The translations under genes and the position numbers were made by a program. A model generated the notes under the pieces. It was not told the DNA's origin. It searched no databases and saw only the letters and a program-made list of their open reading frames with translations. DNA of 64,000 nt from Arthrobacter sp. ISL-65. Its GTDB lineage: Bacteria > Actinomycetota > Actinomycetes > Actinomycetales > Micrococcaceae. The stretch lies in assembly GCF_018613795.1 (NCBI RefSeq), contig NZ_JAGGPN010000031.1, forward strand, positions 1 through 64,000, read 5' to 3'. Each line of letters opens with the position of its first letter. Position 1 is the first letter of the stretch. Shown piece by piece: positions 48,162 to 56,368 of the stretch.

Positions 48162-48211
48162 CTGAAACCGTCCACCCCCGCTGGAGTTTTTGTACAGATA
48201 TCGCGCTCTAA
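48158..48211 (+). pseudogene. 17-codon remnant of a former operon gene, running into a palindromic repeat
   Basis: ATG at 48158 overlaps the preceding TGA in the ATGA style used throughout this operon. The frame reads MTETVHPRWSFCTDIAL and stops at 48211. The first 8 codons look like a normal gene start. From Trp9 on the codons are those of the palindrome at 48183-48247. Interpretation as a truncated gene is inference. Confidence 0.4.
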
Positions 48212-48247
48212 TGGGCCTTTTGGGGCCATTATCTGTACAAAAACTCC
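48183..48247. repeat. Palindromic repeat, family GTTTTTGTACAGATATC, copy 2
   Basis: 18-bp perfect arms at 48183-48200 and 48230-48247. It differs from copy 1 in the loop, which has its own GGGCC/GGGCC-type imperfect stem. It lies between the convergent sugar operon and glycosyltransferase gene and may also terminate both. Confidence 0.88.
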
Positions 48248-48260
48248 ATGCATGCAGGGC

Positions 48261-49307
48261 CTACCCGTTCGGCTGAGCCCGCTGCCCCACGACCTGTCCG
48301 CCGAGGATCTGTTCGTAGAGCGCCAGGTGGTCGGCCACCATGCGGGCCGAGCTGAAGCGCTGCTCCACCGAGGCGCGGCAGGCTTCCCGGCTGAGGCCGG
48401 CGGCTTCGGCGGCGAACGTGGCCAACTGCTCGACGCTGCCGAGGTAGCCCGTGACGCCGTGCTCCACGATTTCCGGAGCAGCACCGGCAGGGGTACCCAC
48501 AACAGGCGTTCCGGTGGCGAGCGCCTCAATCATCACCAGGCCGAACGGCTCCGGCCACTGGATCGGGTTCAGGAATGCGAGCGCACCACCGACAAGTTGG
48601 TATTTCTCGGCGTCGGACAGCGGCCCCGTGAACTCCACACTGGGCCCCAGCACTGGCTTCACGACGTCGTCGAAATAGCCCTGCTCCTCGGGTCCCTGGA
48701 TCCGGGCGCTGATGCGCAGGGGGATTCCCGCGGCACCTGCGATCTGGATTGCTTCGAGGATGCCCTTGTCCGGTGATAGCCGTCCGACGAAGCACAGGTA
48801 ACCGCCGTTCCCCTGGCCCACGGGAACGGACGCCACATCCATGCCGTGGTGGATCACCTTCGTCACCGGGACCTCCGGCGAACGGCTCACCTGGTCACGG
48901 GAGATCGCAATGATGCCGGTGGTCTTTCCGATGGCGGTGTACAGGTCCACGGCCTGCGGAGCCAGGCGGATGTGGATGGTGGTGACCACCGGGACTCCGG
49001 CCGGACGGTGGGCATACAGCGGTCCACTCATGGTGTGGTCGTGGATGATGTCCATGCCTGCCATGCCGTCGTAGGCCCTGATGATGTGGCTCAGCTCCGA
49101 CAATGCGCGTCCCATGTCCACCGGTGCCGAGGGGCGCATTCGCGGGGCCAGAGGAACCGGGCAGGTGCTGTCGGAAGGCGCGGCAAGCAGGACCTCATGC
49201 CCGGCTGCGGCGAATCCGCGCGCAAGGCTGTCCACCACCCGCTCTGTGCCGCCGTACCCGGGCGGCGGAACCGGGATCCACGGTGCCGATATCAATCCAA
49301 TACGCAC
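48261..49307 (-). CDS. Glycosyltransferase family 4 protein
   Basis: 348 aa from a GTG at 49307 with GGGAGG upstream. The longer frame to 49379 has no ribosome site. N-terminal MRIGLISAPWIPVPPPGYGGTERVVDSLARG is typical GT4, and the C-terminal donor site shows FVGRLSPDKGILEAI and EPFGLVMIEALATGTPVVGTPAG with the conserved E-x7-E. Transfers a sugar from a nucleotide donor to an unknown acceptor. No cluster partners. Confidence 0.88.
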   Translation of the reverse strand: MRIGLISAPWIPVPPPGYGGTERVVDSLARGFAAAGHEVLLAAPSDSTCPVPLAPRMRPSAPVDMGRALSELSHIIRAYDGMAGMDIIHDHTMSGPLYAHRPAGVPVVTTIHIRLAPQAVDLYTAIGKTTGIIAISRDQVSRSPEVPVTKVIHHGMDVASVPVGQGNGGYLCFVGRLSPDKGILEAIQIAGAAGIPLRISARIQGPEEQGYFDDVVKPVLGPSVEFTGPLSDAEKYQLVGGALAFLNPIQWPEPFGLVMIEALATGTPVVGTPAGAAPEIVEHGVTGYLGSVEQLATFAAEAAGLSREACRASVEQRFSSARMVADHLALYEQILGGQVVGQRAQPNG

Positions 49308-49486
49308 TTGAGCCTCCCTCGAAGGTACGGTCTGACCGCCGGGAGTTAGTCCAAACAATATGGCCGGGCCTGCCGCCAAACAAGGGCTGCGTGAAGCCGG
49401 GCTCCCAGAGAAGAGTGTTCAGCCGGCGTGACCAAAGCAACTGTCCGCGCAGGAATGCCCGGGAAAGCCCGGGAGTTGTCGCAGGC

Positions 49487-50203
49487 ATGAAGATTGAGAT
49501 CTGGTCAGACGTCGCCTGCCCCTGGTGCTACATCGGCAAGCGCCGGTTCGAGACCGCCCTTGCCGAGTTCCCGCACCGCGACCAGGTGGAGGTGCAGTGG
49601 CGCAGCTACCAGCTGGACCCTAGCGTGCCCGAGCACTACGACGGCACGGAACTGGACTACCTCAGCAAGCGCAAGGGCATGGCCGCTGACCAGGTCACGC
49701 AGATGTTCGACCACGTAGCAGCCCAAGCCAAAGGCGAGGGCCTCAACTACCGGTTCGACGCCGTCGTGGTTGCCAACAGCTTCACGGCCCACCGGCTGAT
49801 CCACCTGGCTGCCGCGCACGGCATGCAGGATGCGGCCAAGGAGCGGCTGCTCAGCGACCACTTCGAGCACGGCAAGGACATCGGCAGCCCCGACTATCTC
49901 GCGTCGGTTGGCGCGGATCTGGGCCTCGACGCCGGTCACGTTGCCGAGCTGTTCAGCACCGACAAGTATGCCGATGACGTCCGCCGCGACTTCGCCGAAG
50001 CCCGCGCCCTGGGCATCAGCGGCGTTCCGTTCTTCGTGATCGACCGCAAGTACGGACTGTCCGGAGCCCAGCCCGCGGCGAGCTTCACCATGGCCCTTGA
50101 ACAGGCGTGGCAAGAGTCGCACCCGCTGGTGATGGTCGGCGACAAAGCCGGCGCCAAGACGGATAACGCAGAGGCATGCGGCCCGGATGGCTGCCCCGTC
50201 TAG
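49487..50203 (+). CDS. DsbA-family oxidoreductase, FrnE-like
   Basis: 238 aa from the ATG at 49487. Thioredoxin-fold with the redox motif CPWC (11-14) in SDVACPWCYIGKRRFE, a helical insertion, and the cis-Pro loop GISGVPFFVIDRKYGLSGAQ. No signal peptide, so a cytoplasmic FrnE/HCCA-isomerase-type protein. A C-terminal CGPDGCPV adds two more cysteines. FrnE of Deinococcus has been linked to oxidative stress. The longer frame to 49103 is antisense and rejected. Confidence 0.87.
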   Translation: MKIEIWSDVACPWCYIGKRRFETALAEFPHRDQVEVQWRSYQLDPSVPEHYDGTELDYLSKRKGMAADQVTQMFDHVAAQAKGEGLNYRFDAVVVANSFTAHRLIHLAAAHGMQDAAKERLLSDHFEHGKDIGSPDYLASVGADLGLDAGHVAELFSTDKYADDVRRDFAEARALGISGVPFFVIDRKYGLSGAQPAASFTMALEQAWQESHPLVMVGDKAGAKTDNAEACGPDGCPV

Positions 50204-50209
50204 CTCTAC

Positions 50210-50272
50210 GAGTTTTTGTACAGATGTCGTCCCCTGAAGGGCATCTAGCGCCCACTATCCGTACAAAAACTC
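50210..50272. repeat. Palindromic repeat, family GTTTTTGTACAGATATC, copy 3 (diverged)
   Basis: GAGTTTTTGTAC (50210-50221) pairs perfectly with GTACAAAAACTC (50261-50272). The inner part has diverged. It begins 7 bp after the DsbA-like stop and ends 38 bp before the TetR start. Confidence 0.82.
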
Positions 50273-50309
50273 AGAACGGTTTGGTGACAGACGGCGGTAA
50301 AGTGTCCCT

Positions 50310-50957
50310 ATGCCCCGGATTTCGGCCCCCAGCAACGCTGCGCAGCGCGCCGAGACCCAGCGCCGCATCCTGAACGCCTTCGGTGAGCTTCTCTTCTCGC
50401 ACGGGCTGCCCGGGCTCACTATGACCGACGTCGCCCGGCATGCAGGGATCGGCCGCACGGCTGTCTACAACTATTACGCGGACATCGAAGAGCTCCTGAT
50501 TGCCTACGCACTCGTGGAGACGGAACGGTTCATGACCGGACTGCGGGAGTCGCTGGCCCGGCTGGACAATCCGGTGGACCGGCTGGCCCTGTACGTGCGG
50601 GCCCAAGTGGAGGATCTCAGCCGTCGGCATCTGCCGCCCGGTCCAGCCATGGGCGCCGTCCTCTCGCCGGCGTCGTTCGCCAAGCTGGCCGACCACGTGG
50701 GCGGGCTCAGCGACATGCTGCAGGACATTCTTCGCGACGGCATGGACAAGGGTTACTTCCCGGTGGCCGATCCGCTGCAGCAGGCGCAGCTGATCCACGG
50801 CACGCTCTCATCCAGCGCGGCCCGCGGCGACGCCTCCGGGGACCTGGAGGAAAGGGTCTCGCGGACCGTCCGCTTCATCCAGTTGGGCGCCGGGGCAAGG
50901 TTCGACGACGGCGGCCGCCCCGTCCGCCCGCAGCCGCCGGCCGCTGGGGCCGGCTAA
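50310..50957 (+). CDS. TetR/AcrR-family transcriptional regulator
   Basis: 215 aa. N-terminal helix-turn-helix at about 10-57: RILNAFGELLFSHGLPGLTMTDVARHAGIGRTAVYNYYADIEELLIAY. The remainder is an all-helical ligand domain. The target is unknown. The neighbouring DsbA-like gene 107 bp upstream is the only obvious candidate. The stop overlaps a hairpin shared with the convergent gene. Confidence 0.88.
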   Translation: MPRISAPSNAAQRAETQRRILNAFGELLFSHGLPGLTMTDVARHAGIGRTAVYNYYADIEELLIAYALVETERFMTGLRESLARLDNPVDRLALYVRAQVEDLSRRHLPPGPAMGAVLSPASFAKLADHVGGLSDMLQDILRDGMDKGYFPVADPLQQAQLIHGTLSSSAARGDASGDLEERVSRTVRFIQLGAGARFDDGGRPVRPQPPAAGAG

Positions 50958-50970
50958 GGATCAGCCGGCC
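50948..50970. terminator. Hairpin between convergent TetR and LytR_C genes
   Basis: GGCCGGCT (50948-50955), 7-nt loop, AGCCGGCC (50963-50970), then AAAAG. The TetR stop codon lies in the loop edge. A second small stem AGCCT/AGGCT follows at 50979-50991. Confidence 0.55.
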
Positions 50971-50990
50971 AAAAGCTCAGCCTGCCAGGC

Positions 50991-51665
50991 TCAGGGCTTG
51001 GCGCCCTGGGTGGGCATGACTGGCCACTGCGAATCGTCCGCGACGCGACGGCTTTCCCGCGGGCAGCTGAGCTTGCCCGGCGTCTGATCCACAAGCTGCG
51101 GCTTGACCAGGCCGCGGTAGTCCCCAGTCAGGATCACATCCACGCTGCCGTCCTTGCGCCCGTCCTGGAAGTAGTCCGAGCCAGGCAGATTCCGCTGGAC
51201 GGTGAAGGCCGCCGCCTGTCCGGCAGCACCAGAGACAATGGCCGCCACGCCGCGGTATCCGGTTTCCGTGTTGGCCACCTTGCCGAGAACAAACTTCCTG
51301 CCCTTGAACTCATTGGCTGCCGCCTTCGCCAGGCCATTGCGGCTCGTAGCGTTGAGGACGTTCACCGTCACCTTGGCGGGCGGCGTGTAGTCGAAGGTTG
51401 TTGCCGGGCAGACGGAGGAGTTCTCCTGGGCCTGGAGAGCGGACGGAAACTTGATCTGCCCGCTCATCACACCCATTGCTCCCATGATCCCAGCAACAAT
51501 GAGGCCAAGCAGCAGCACGAGCACCACACCGTGCAGGATCCGGCGGCGAAGGCGGCCGGGGTTCTCTGCTTTTTCGTCGTCCTCGACGAACGTGGCCCTG
51601 AGCTCGGGGCCGCTAATCACGCGGTGACCGTGGAGGACGGTCACGTCTTTGGGTTTTCTAGCCAT
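50991..51665 (-). CDS. LytR C-terminal-domain membrane protein
   Basis: 224 aa. Cytoplasmic N-terminus of about 40 residues, one transmembrane helix (about 43-68), then an extracytoplasmic LytR_C domain (VTVNVLNATSRNGLAKAAANEFKGRKF ... VDVILTGDYRGLV). LytR_C domains accompany LCP cell-wall ligases in Actinobacteria, but no LCP catalytic domain is present. The upstream small gene overlaps its start by 8 bp, so the two are co-expressed. Confidence 0.82.
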   Translation of the reverse strand: MARKPKDVTVLHGHRVISGPELRATFVEDDEKAENPGRLRRRILHGVVLVLLLGLIVAGIMGAMGVMSGQIKFPSALQAQENSSVCPATTFDYTPPAKVTVNVLNATSRNGLAKAAANEFKGRKFVLGKVANTETGYRGVAAIVSGAAGQAAAFTVQRNLPGSDYFQDGRKDGSVDVILTGDYRGLVKPQLVDQTPGKLSCPRESRRVADDSQWPVMPTQGAKP

Positions 51666-51987
51666 CGATCACGAGCACCCTTGCATGTATAGCGGTGCGC
51701 TGGTGGAGTGCAGTCCTTACCGCCCGGTGCAGGCCGTCCTCCAGATAGAGGGTGCCCTGGTACTGCACCACGTGGGGAAACAGGTCCCCAAAGAAAGTGG
51801 AGTCCTCGGCAAGGAGCGCTTCAAGATCCAGGGTCCGCTTGGTGGTCACAAGTTCATCCAGCCGCACGGGACGGGGCGGAAGGGCCGCCCAGTCTTTGGG
51901 GGTACTGAAACCATGGTCGGGGTAAGGGCGTCCCTCGCCCACAGCTTTGAATATCACATTGCAAGCGTAAGCAACTGGCCGGTTCAA
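51658..51987 (-). CDS. Small conserved actinobacterial protein with ParB-like motif (sometimes annotated VapB)
   Basis: 109 aa from a TTG at 51987 with no clear ribosome site, so the true start may be a GTG 10 codons in. The C-terminal pattern YLEDGLHRAVRTALHQR resembles the ParB/Srx nuclease-like motif (DGxHR). The N-terminal STPKDWAALPPRPVRLDELVTTKRTLDL is also well ordered. I recall such proteins labelled as VapB antitoxin, but no VapC PIN-domain gene is adjacent, so that label is doubtful. Overlaps the LytR_C gene by 8 bp. Confidence 0.65.
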   Translation of the reverse strand: MNRPVAYACNVIFKAVGEGRPYPDHGFSTPKDWAALPPRPVRLDELVTTKRTLDLEALLAEDSTFFGDLFPHVVQYQGTLYLEDGLHRAVRTALHQRTAIHARVLVIDG

Positions 51988-52105
51988 GGGAATGTGGAAT
52001 CAGCGCGCCGCGGGAGGTTGTAGCCAAACAGTAACTATGTGTCACATGCTGGCCGCCACCCGCGGTCCGGGCGGATTGGCCGGTGTCGGCTGACAGAATG
52101 GAGCC

Positions 52106-53035
52106 ATGACTGCACCTACTGCGAATGCCGCCCCGGGGTTCGGCGCCCACACGCCGTCCGCACCCGCCCTGGCCCTACTCCTGGACGTTGACGGCCCGGT
52201 TGCCAGCCCGGTGACCCGGGATGTGAAACCGGAAATCATTGCCGATTTGGTGGCCCTCGCGAACGCCGGAGTGCCGGTCATCTTCAACACCGGGCGCTCG
52301 GATGCATTCATCCGTAAGCAGGTCATGGAGCCCATGATCGCCGCCGGAATGCCGGGCGGAACGCTGATCCACGCCATCTGCGAAAAAGGTGCGGTGTGGT
52401 TCAGCTACACCGCGGCCGGCCCCGGACCCATCCACGTGGACCACGAGCTTGCCGTGCCGGCAGCCTACGGCGACGATGTCCGGCGCATGGTGGCTGAGGA
52501 CTACTCGGCCCACATGTTCTTCGACGAAACCAAGCGCGCCATGGTGTCGGTGGAGCAGCACATTGAGGTGCCCAGCAGTGAGTACCTCGCCGAGCAGAAG
52601 CTGTTTGATGCCGAGGCGATGGAGCTGATGGAGCGCCACGGCCTGGGCGTCGTGCGGCTGGACCACCATGCACCTAACTCCGACGATGAGATCGACTACC
52701 GCGTGGACCCCACCATCATTTCCACGGACATTGAATCGGTGCGGCTGGGCAAGGACCTCGGAGCGAGCCGCGCCGTGGAGCTGCTGGCGGCCCAGGGCAT
52801 CACGCCGCAGGCGTGGCGGACGGTAGGTGATTCCCGCACGGACTACGCCATGGCCGACTGGCTGCACCACAACGACCACGCGGTGAAGCACGTCGACGTC
52901 AGGCCTGCGGACGGCGTCCCGGCCAAGCCCTACGACGTGCTCACCGCCGCCGACCTGGGCCTGCAGGAAACGGTCATTCACGACGACGCCGGGGCGGCGT
53001 TCCTGTCCAGCTGGCGGCAGGCTCTCCTCGACTAA
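52106..53035 (+). CDS. HAD-superfamily hydrolase
   Basis: 309 aa. Motif I is LLLDVDGPVA with nucleophile Asp27 and Asp29, motif II VIFNTGRSDAF, motif III Lys near GKDLGASRAVELL, and motif IV GDSRTDYAMAD. The spacing suggests a Cof/sucrose-phosphatase-type C2 cap. Predicted phosphatase with unknown substrate. It precedes the Stealth gene by 160 bp containing a hairpin, so co-transcription is uncertain. Confidence 0.82.
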   Translation: MTAPTANAAPGFGAHTPSAPALALLLDVDGPVASPVTRDVKPEIIADLVALANAGVPVIFNTGRSDAFIRKQVMEPMIAAGMPGGTLIHAICEKGAVWFSYTAAGPGPIHVDHELAVPAAYGDDVRRMVAEDYSAHMFFDETKRAMVSVEQHIEVPSSEYLAEQKLFDAEAMELMERHGLGVVRLDHHAPNSDDEIDYRVDPTIISTDIESVRLGKDLGASRAVELLAAQGITPQAWRTVGDSRTDYAMADWLHHNDHAVKHVDVRPADGVPAKPYDVLTAADLGLQETVIHDDAGAAFLSSWRQALLD

Positions 53036-53090
53036 GCCCGCTGCCGCGGCCCCGACGGCCAGACGATAGCTCAGACGGCCAGACCATACA

Positions 53091-53110
53091 GGCCGGGCCA
53101 CCGCCCGGCC
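53091..53110 (+). terminator. GC-rich hairpin after the HAD gene
   Basis: GGCCGGGC (53091-53098), CACC loop, GCCCGGCC (53103-53110). No U-tract. A second weaker stem CCTGCC/GGCAGG follows at 53112-53137. AGACGGCCAGAC-like direct repeats lie just upstream. Confidence 0.4.
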
Positions 53111-53194
53111 GCCTGCCCGGCATGTTTTCCCGGCAGGACTATCATGCAAGTAAGACTTCACCCCTAGCAGCATGGGAGAAACACCATTACCGAC

Positions 53195-54778
53195 GTGACG
53201 GTTCAGGACGACATTTACTACGGCGGTCAGGCCGAGGACGTACCCGCACTCGCGGAAGCAACGTCGCCGGCGGCTGTGGCGCGCCTCAAACACCGCCCCG
53301 ACGTCGTCCGCCGATCAGGCCGGTATGCGCTGATCAACGACACCCGGACGCCCTACCAGGCCATGGTGGAGGACCTGCTCTTCCTGCGGAACGTGCTGGA
53401 CGCGACCGGGCTGGATTACCTGCTGGTCCGGGGCAACAACGACCGTCCCGTGATCGCCCTTGACTGGAAGGACCGCAAAAAGCTGCGGTCCGCCCTCGTG
53501 GACGCGTGCCGGAACGAGCCGTTCTACTCCATGACCGTGGACGCGAAGAAGAAAACGTCCGTCCTGGTGGCCGACGGCGAGCTCTCCGTCAACCGGCAGG
53601 CGCGCATCTTCCGGCTGTACCGCCCGCGGGTTGAACCCGAGGGCGGCTTCGAATTCGGTGCGTCCGCCGGCGTCCAGGTGGAGCTGTGGAGCTTCCTGGG
53701 CAACGAAGTGATCCTCCCGATCGAGAACTCCCTGACCCGCCGCACCATGATGGCCCACGACGCCGTCCGCGGAACGGTGGAGCGCTACGGCCACACCTGG
53801 CCCACCATCGAGAACATGTTCGCTGACCACGCGAGCGACATCAGCTTCGACATCGACATGGTCTTCTCCTGGGTGGACGGCAGCTCCCCGGAGTACATCG
53901 CCGCCCGCCGCGCCCGCATGGCGGGAGCTGTCCTGGGCGAGGGTGACGACCACGAGGCGCGCTACCGGCAGATCAACGAGCTCAAATATGCGCTCCGGTC
54001 GGTCTACATGTTCGCCCCCTGGGTCCGCCGCATCTTCATCGCCACCGACTCCCCCGCCCCGGAATGGCTGGCCGACCACCCGTCAGTGACCATCGTCCGG
54101 AGCGAGGAGTTCTTCGCCGACCCGTCGGTGCTGCCCACCCACAACTCCCAGGCCGTGGAGTGCCAGCTGCACCACATCGAAGGCCTCTCCGAGCACTTCC
54201 TCTACTCCAACGACGACATGTTCTTCGGGCGGCCGGTGGGCCCGGACATGTTCTTCACGCCGGGCGGGATCACCAAGTTCATCGAGGCGGAGACCCGCAT
54301 CGGCCTCGGCGAGAACGACGCCGAACGCAGCGGCTTCGAGAACGCGGCCCGGGTCAACCGAAAGCTGCTCTGGAACCGCTTTGGTCGGATCACCACGCGC
54401 CATCTGGAACACTCGGCCGCGCCGCTGCGCCGGAGCCTCGTAGCCCAGATGGAGCAGGAGTTCCCCGCGGAGTTCGCGAAGACCGCTGCCAGCACGTTCC
54501 GGGCCGCAGACAACATCTCCGTCACAAATTCCTTCTACCACTACTACGCACTGCTGACCGGGCGGGCCGTGACCCAGACGGCGGCCAAGGTGAGGTACGT
54601 GGACACCACGCTCCGGTCGGGACTGAACTACCTGCCCAAGCTGCTGACCAAGCGCAACATGGACTTCTTCTGCCTCAATGACGGCAGCTTTCCGGAGGTC
54701 CCAGCCGATGAGCGGGCGGACCTTGTCACGGAGTTCCTGGAGAGGTACTACCCCATCAAGGCGCCCTGGGAAATATAA
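53195..54778 (+). CDS. Stealth-family hexose-1-phosphoryltransferase
   Basis: 527 aa, GTG start. Stealth conserved region 1 is IDMVFSWVDGSSPEY (about 219-233), region 2 YRQINELKYALRSVYMFAPWVRRIFIATD, region 3 about 340-390 (HHIEGLSEHFLYSNDDMFFGRPV), and region 4 near the C-terminus (FFCLNDGSFPEVP). About 215 N-terminal residues are extra and resemble the extension seen in actinobacterial CpsY-like proteins. Stealth enzymes transfer sugar-1-phosphates to make phosphoglycan capsules or wall polymers. Monocistronic. Confidence 0.92.
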   Translation: MTVQDDIYYGGQAEDVPALAEATSPAAVARLKHRPDVVRRSGRYALINDTRTPYQAMVEDLLFLRNVLDATGLDYLLVRGNNDRPVIALDWKDRKKLRSALVDACRNEPFYSMTVDAKKKTSVLVADGELSVNRQARIFRLYRPRVEPEGGFEFGASAGVQVELWSFLGNEVILPIENSLTRRTMMAHDAVRGTVERYGHTWPTIENMFADHASDISFDIDMVFSWVDGSSPEYIAARRARMAGAVLGEGDDHEARYRQINELKYALRSVYMFAPWVRRIFIATDSPAPEWLADHPSVTIVRSEEFFADPSVLPTHNSQAVECQLHHIEGLSEHFLYSNDDMFFGRPVGPDMFFTPGGITKFIEAETRIGLGENDAERSGFENAARVNRKLLWNRFGRITTRHLEHSAAPLRRSLVAQMEQEFPAEFAKTAASTFRAADNISVTNSFYHYYALLTGRAVTQTAAKVRYVDTTLRSGLNYLPKLLTKRNMDFFCLNDGSFPEVPADERADLVTEFLERYYPIKAPWEI

Positions 54779-54791
54779 GCTCCTAAATCGC

Positions 54792-54827
54792 AGAAGAACC
54801 CCACCGGATCACCGGCGGGGTTCTTCT
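54792..54827. terminator. Bidirectional terminator between Stealth and metallophosphoesterase genes
   Basis: AGAAGAACCCC (54792-54802) pairs with GGGGTTCTTCT (54817-54827) around a CCGG-containing loop. It lies between the two convergent stops with T-rich flanks. Confidence 0.85.
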
Positions 54828-54838
54828 GTCTGTGCTCC

Positions 54839-55750
54839 CTATTTCCGCGTGAGCACGGGACGTTTGGCCCCTTCCGGGATGCGGATTCCGGCTGCAGCCA
54901 GGCGGCGTTCCGTCTCCTCCGGGGTGACATACTCGCCCACGGTGGGAGTGACGCCCAGCGGCACCACGGAATGCACCACCGTGTGCTCGTAAACGTGCAC
55001 CAGGTTGAAGGCCTGGCCGCCGTCGCGGCCTCGGGTGCCACCCTGCGGAACGTTCAGGTCCTGGGTGTAGCACGTGGCTGAGGCCACGGACACTGGGATG
55101 CCGGCGAAGCTCGCCGTCGTGGAGTAATGGAGGTGCCCGGCCAGGATGCTGCGGACATCCGAGTTCCGGACCACGGCCGCCAGGGACGCCTGGTCGCGGA
55201 GTTCCACCAGCACGGACAGGTCCAGCACCGACGGAACCGGCGGATGGTGCAGCGCCAGGATCGTCCCGTCCGGTGCGGGGGTCTCCAGTTGCCCGGCGAG
55301 CCAGTCCAGCTGGTTGTCACTGAGTTCGCCGTGGTGGTAACCGGGTACGGACGTGTCCATGGTGATGACCCGCAGCCCGTTGACGTAGTAGCTGTGGTCG
55401 ACGGGATCGTCGTTGCCCGCCTGGTCGAACAGGCCAGCCCGGAAGTTGGCGCGGTTGTCGTGGTTGCCCATGGCCCAGATGACCTGGGCGCCGAGGTCCT
55501 GGCATGCAGGTTCCACGATCGCGCGGAGCTTGGCATACGCCTCGGGGTCGCCCTTGTCTGCCAGGTCGCCAGTGAAAATCACGGCTTCCGGGCGCGCGCG
55601 CGAAGCCTGAACCTCGTCGAAAAGCTGGATCAGGCGGGCTTCGCTGTCAACTGCGCCGTATAGGGGGTCCGGACCTCCCAACAGGTGGGGGTCACTCAGG
55701 TGGAGTAGAAAATGGCGTGGCCGGGGATGCTCGGCCTCGATGAGCTCCAT
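54839..55750 (-). CDS. Metallophosphoesterase, CpdA/GpdQ-like
   Basis: 303 aa. Class III cyclic-nucleotide phosphodiesterase motifs in order: LLHLSDPHL (Asp20, His22), [31 protein letters not shown] and ILAGHLHYS. These bind a dinuclear metal centre. It could hydrolyse cAMP or glycerophosphodiesters. No neighbour suggests which. Converges with the Stealth gene across a strong terminator. Confidence 0.88.
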   Translation of the reverse strand: MELIEAEHPRPRHFLLHLSDPHLLGGPDPLYGAVDSEARLIQLFDEVQASRARPEAVIFTGDLADKGDPEAYAKLRAIVEPACQDLGAQVIWAMGNHDNRANFRAGLFDQAGNDDPVDHSYYVNGLRVITMDTSVPGYHHGELSDNQLDWLAGQLETPAPDGTILALHHPPVPSVLDLSVLVELRDQASLAAVVRNSDVRSILAGHLHYSTTASFAGIPVSVASATCYTQDLNVPQGGTRGRDGGQAFNLVHVYEHTVVHSVVPLGVTPTVGEYVTPEETERRLAAAGIRIPEGAKRPVLTRK

Positions 55751-56368
55751 TGCTGCCTTCGCGGTAGTTAGGAAGCGGGGCGCCTCCTGTGTCCCTCTAA
55801 GTACGTTCCATCCAACCAGATAAGAAGCGAACTATGGGGAAACGGGAGTTGGCATGTTGAAAAATTACAACACCGCCGTCGCTTTCGGGCTACCTTCCTC
55901 GCTTTCGTTTCTTGCACGGCCATCCCCCGATGGCCATTTCGTTAGTTTGCCGCGCATTGTTTGATTTGCAGAGATAGACGCGGAGACGGGAGTCCGCCGC
56001 CTGTTCCGGGCGGAATGCTCTTTCGGAACGTACCCGGCTTACCGCGCCTCGGGCAGAGTGAAAGGAGGACGCCGACGCACTGCGGCGCGTGGGGCAAGCG
56101 CCCAGCAGACCAGGGAGAGCCCGCACATCCACATTCGGAGGATGCGTCCGTTGCCGGCACCGCATCCCCCGAAGGGCATCCGAAACCCGGGCGGGTTCCG
56201 TCGTGTGTCGGCGGAATCGTTTGGAGGGAAGTCACATCGTGCTCTCTCGCCGGGTGCATGGCTGTCACTAATGACAACGGCTTTGGCTTCCGTTGCATTC
56301 CCTGACCTCCTGACCAGTTAGATTCACCCAGTAAAGCGAACAGCCCGACAGCGGCTGCCCTCTACCGC
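55751..56368. other. 618-bp region without a convincing gene
   Basis: No homologous protein recognised. An ATG at 55854 after GGGAG opens a 36-codon frame (MLKNYNTAVAFGLPSSLSFL at its start) ending at 55964, a possible small peptide of low confidence. Short frames near 55942-56321 on both strands have no domain pattern. Inverted elements such as ACCCGGGCGGGTT near 56188 suggest structured RNA or repeat remnants. Both flanking genes are on the minus strand. Confidence 0.4.

Noticed and set aside
56180..56340. Possible c-di-AMP (ydaO) riboswitch because of GGGTGAATC on the minus strand
   Set aside because: The GAACCCGACAGCTAACCTCG core and the GGGGGA element are absent, and no minus-strand gene follows at a suitable distance.
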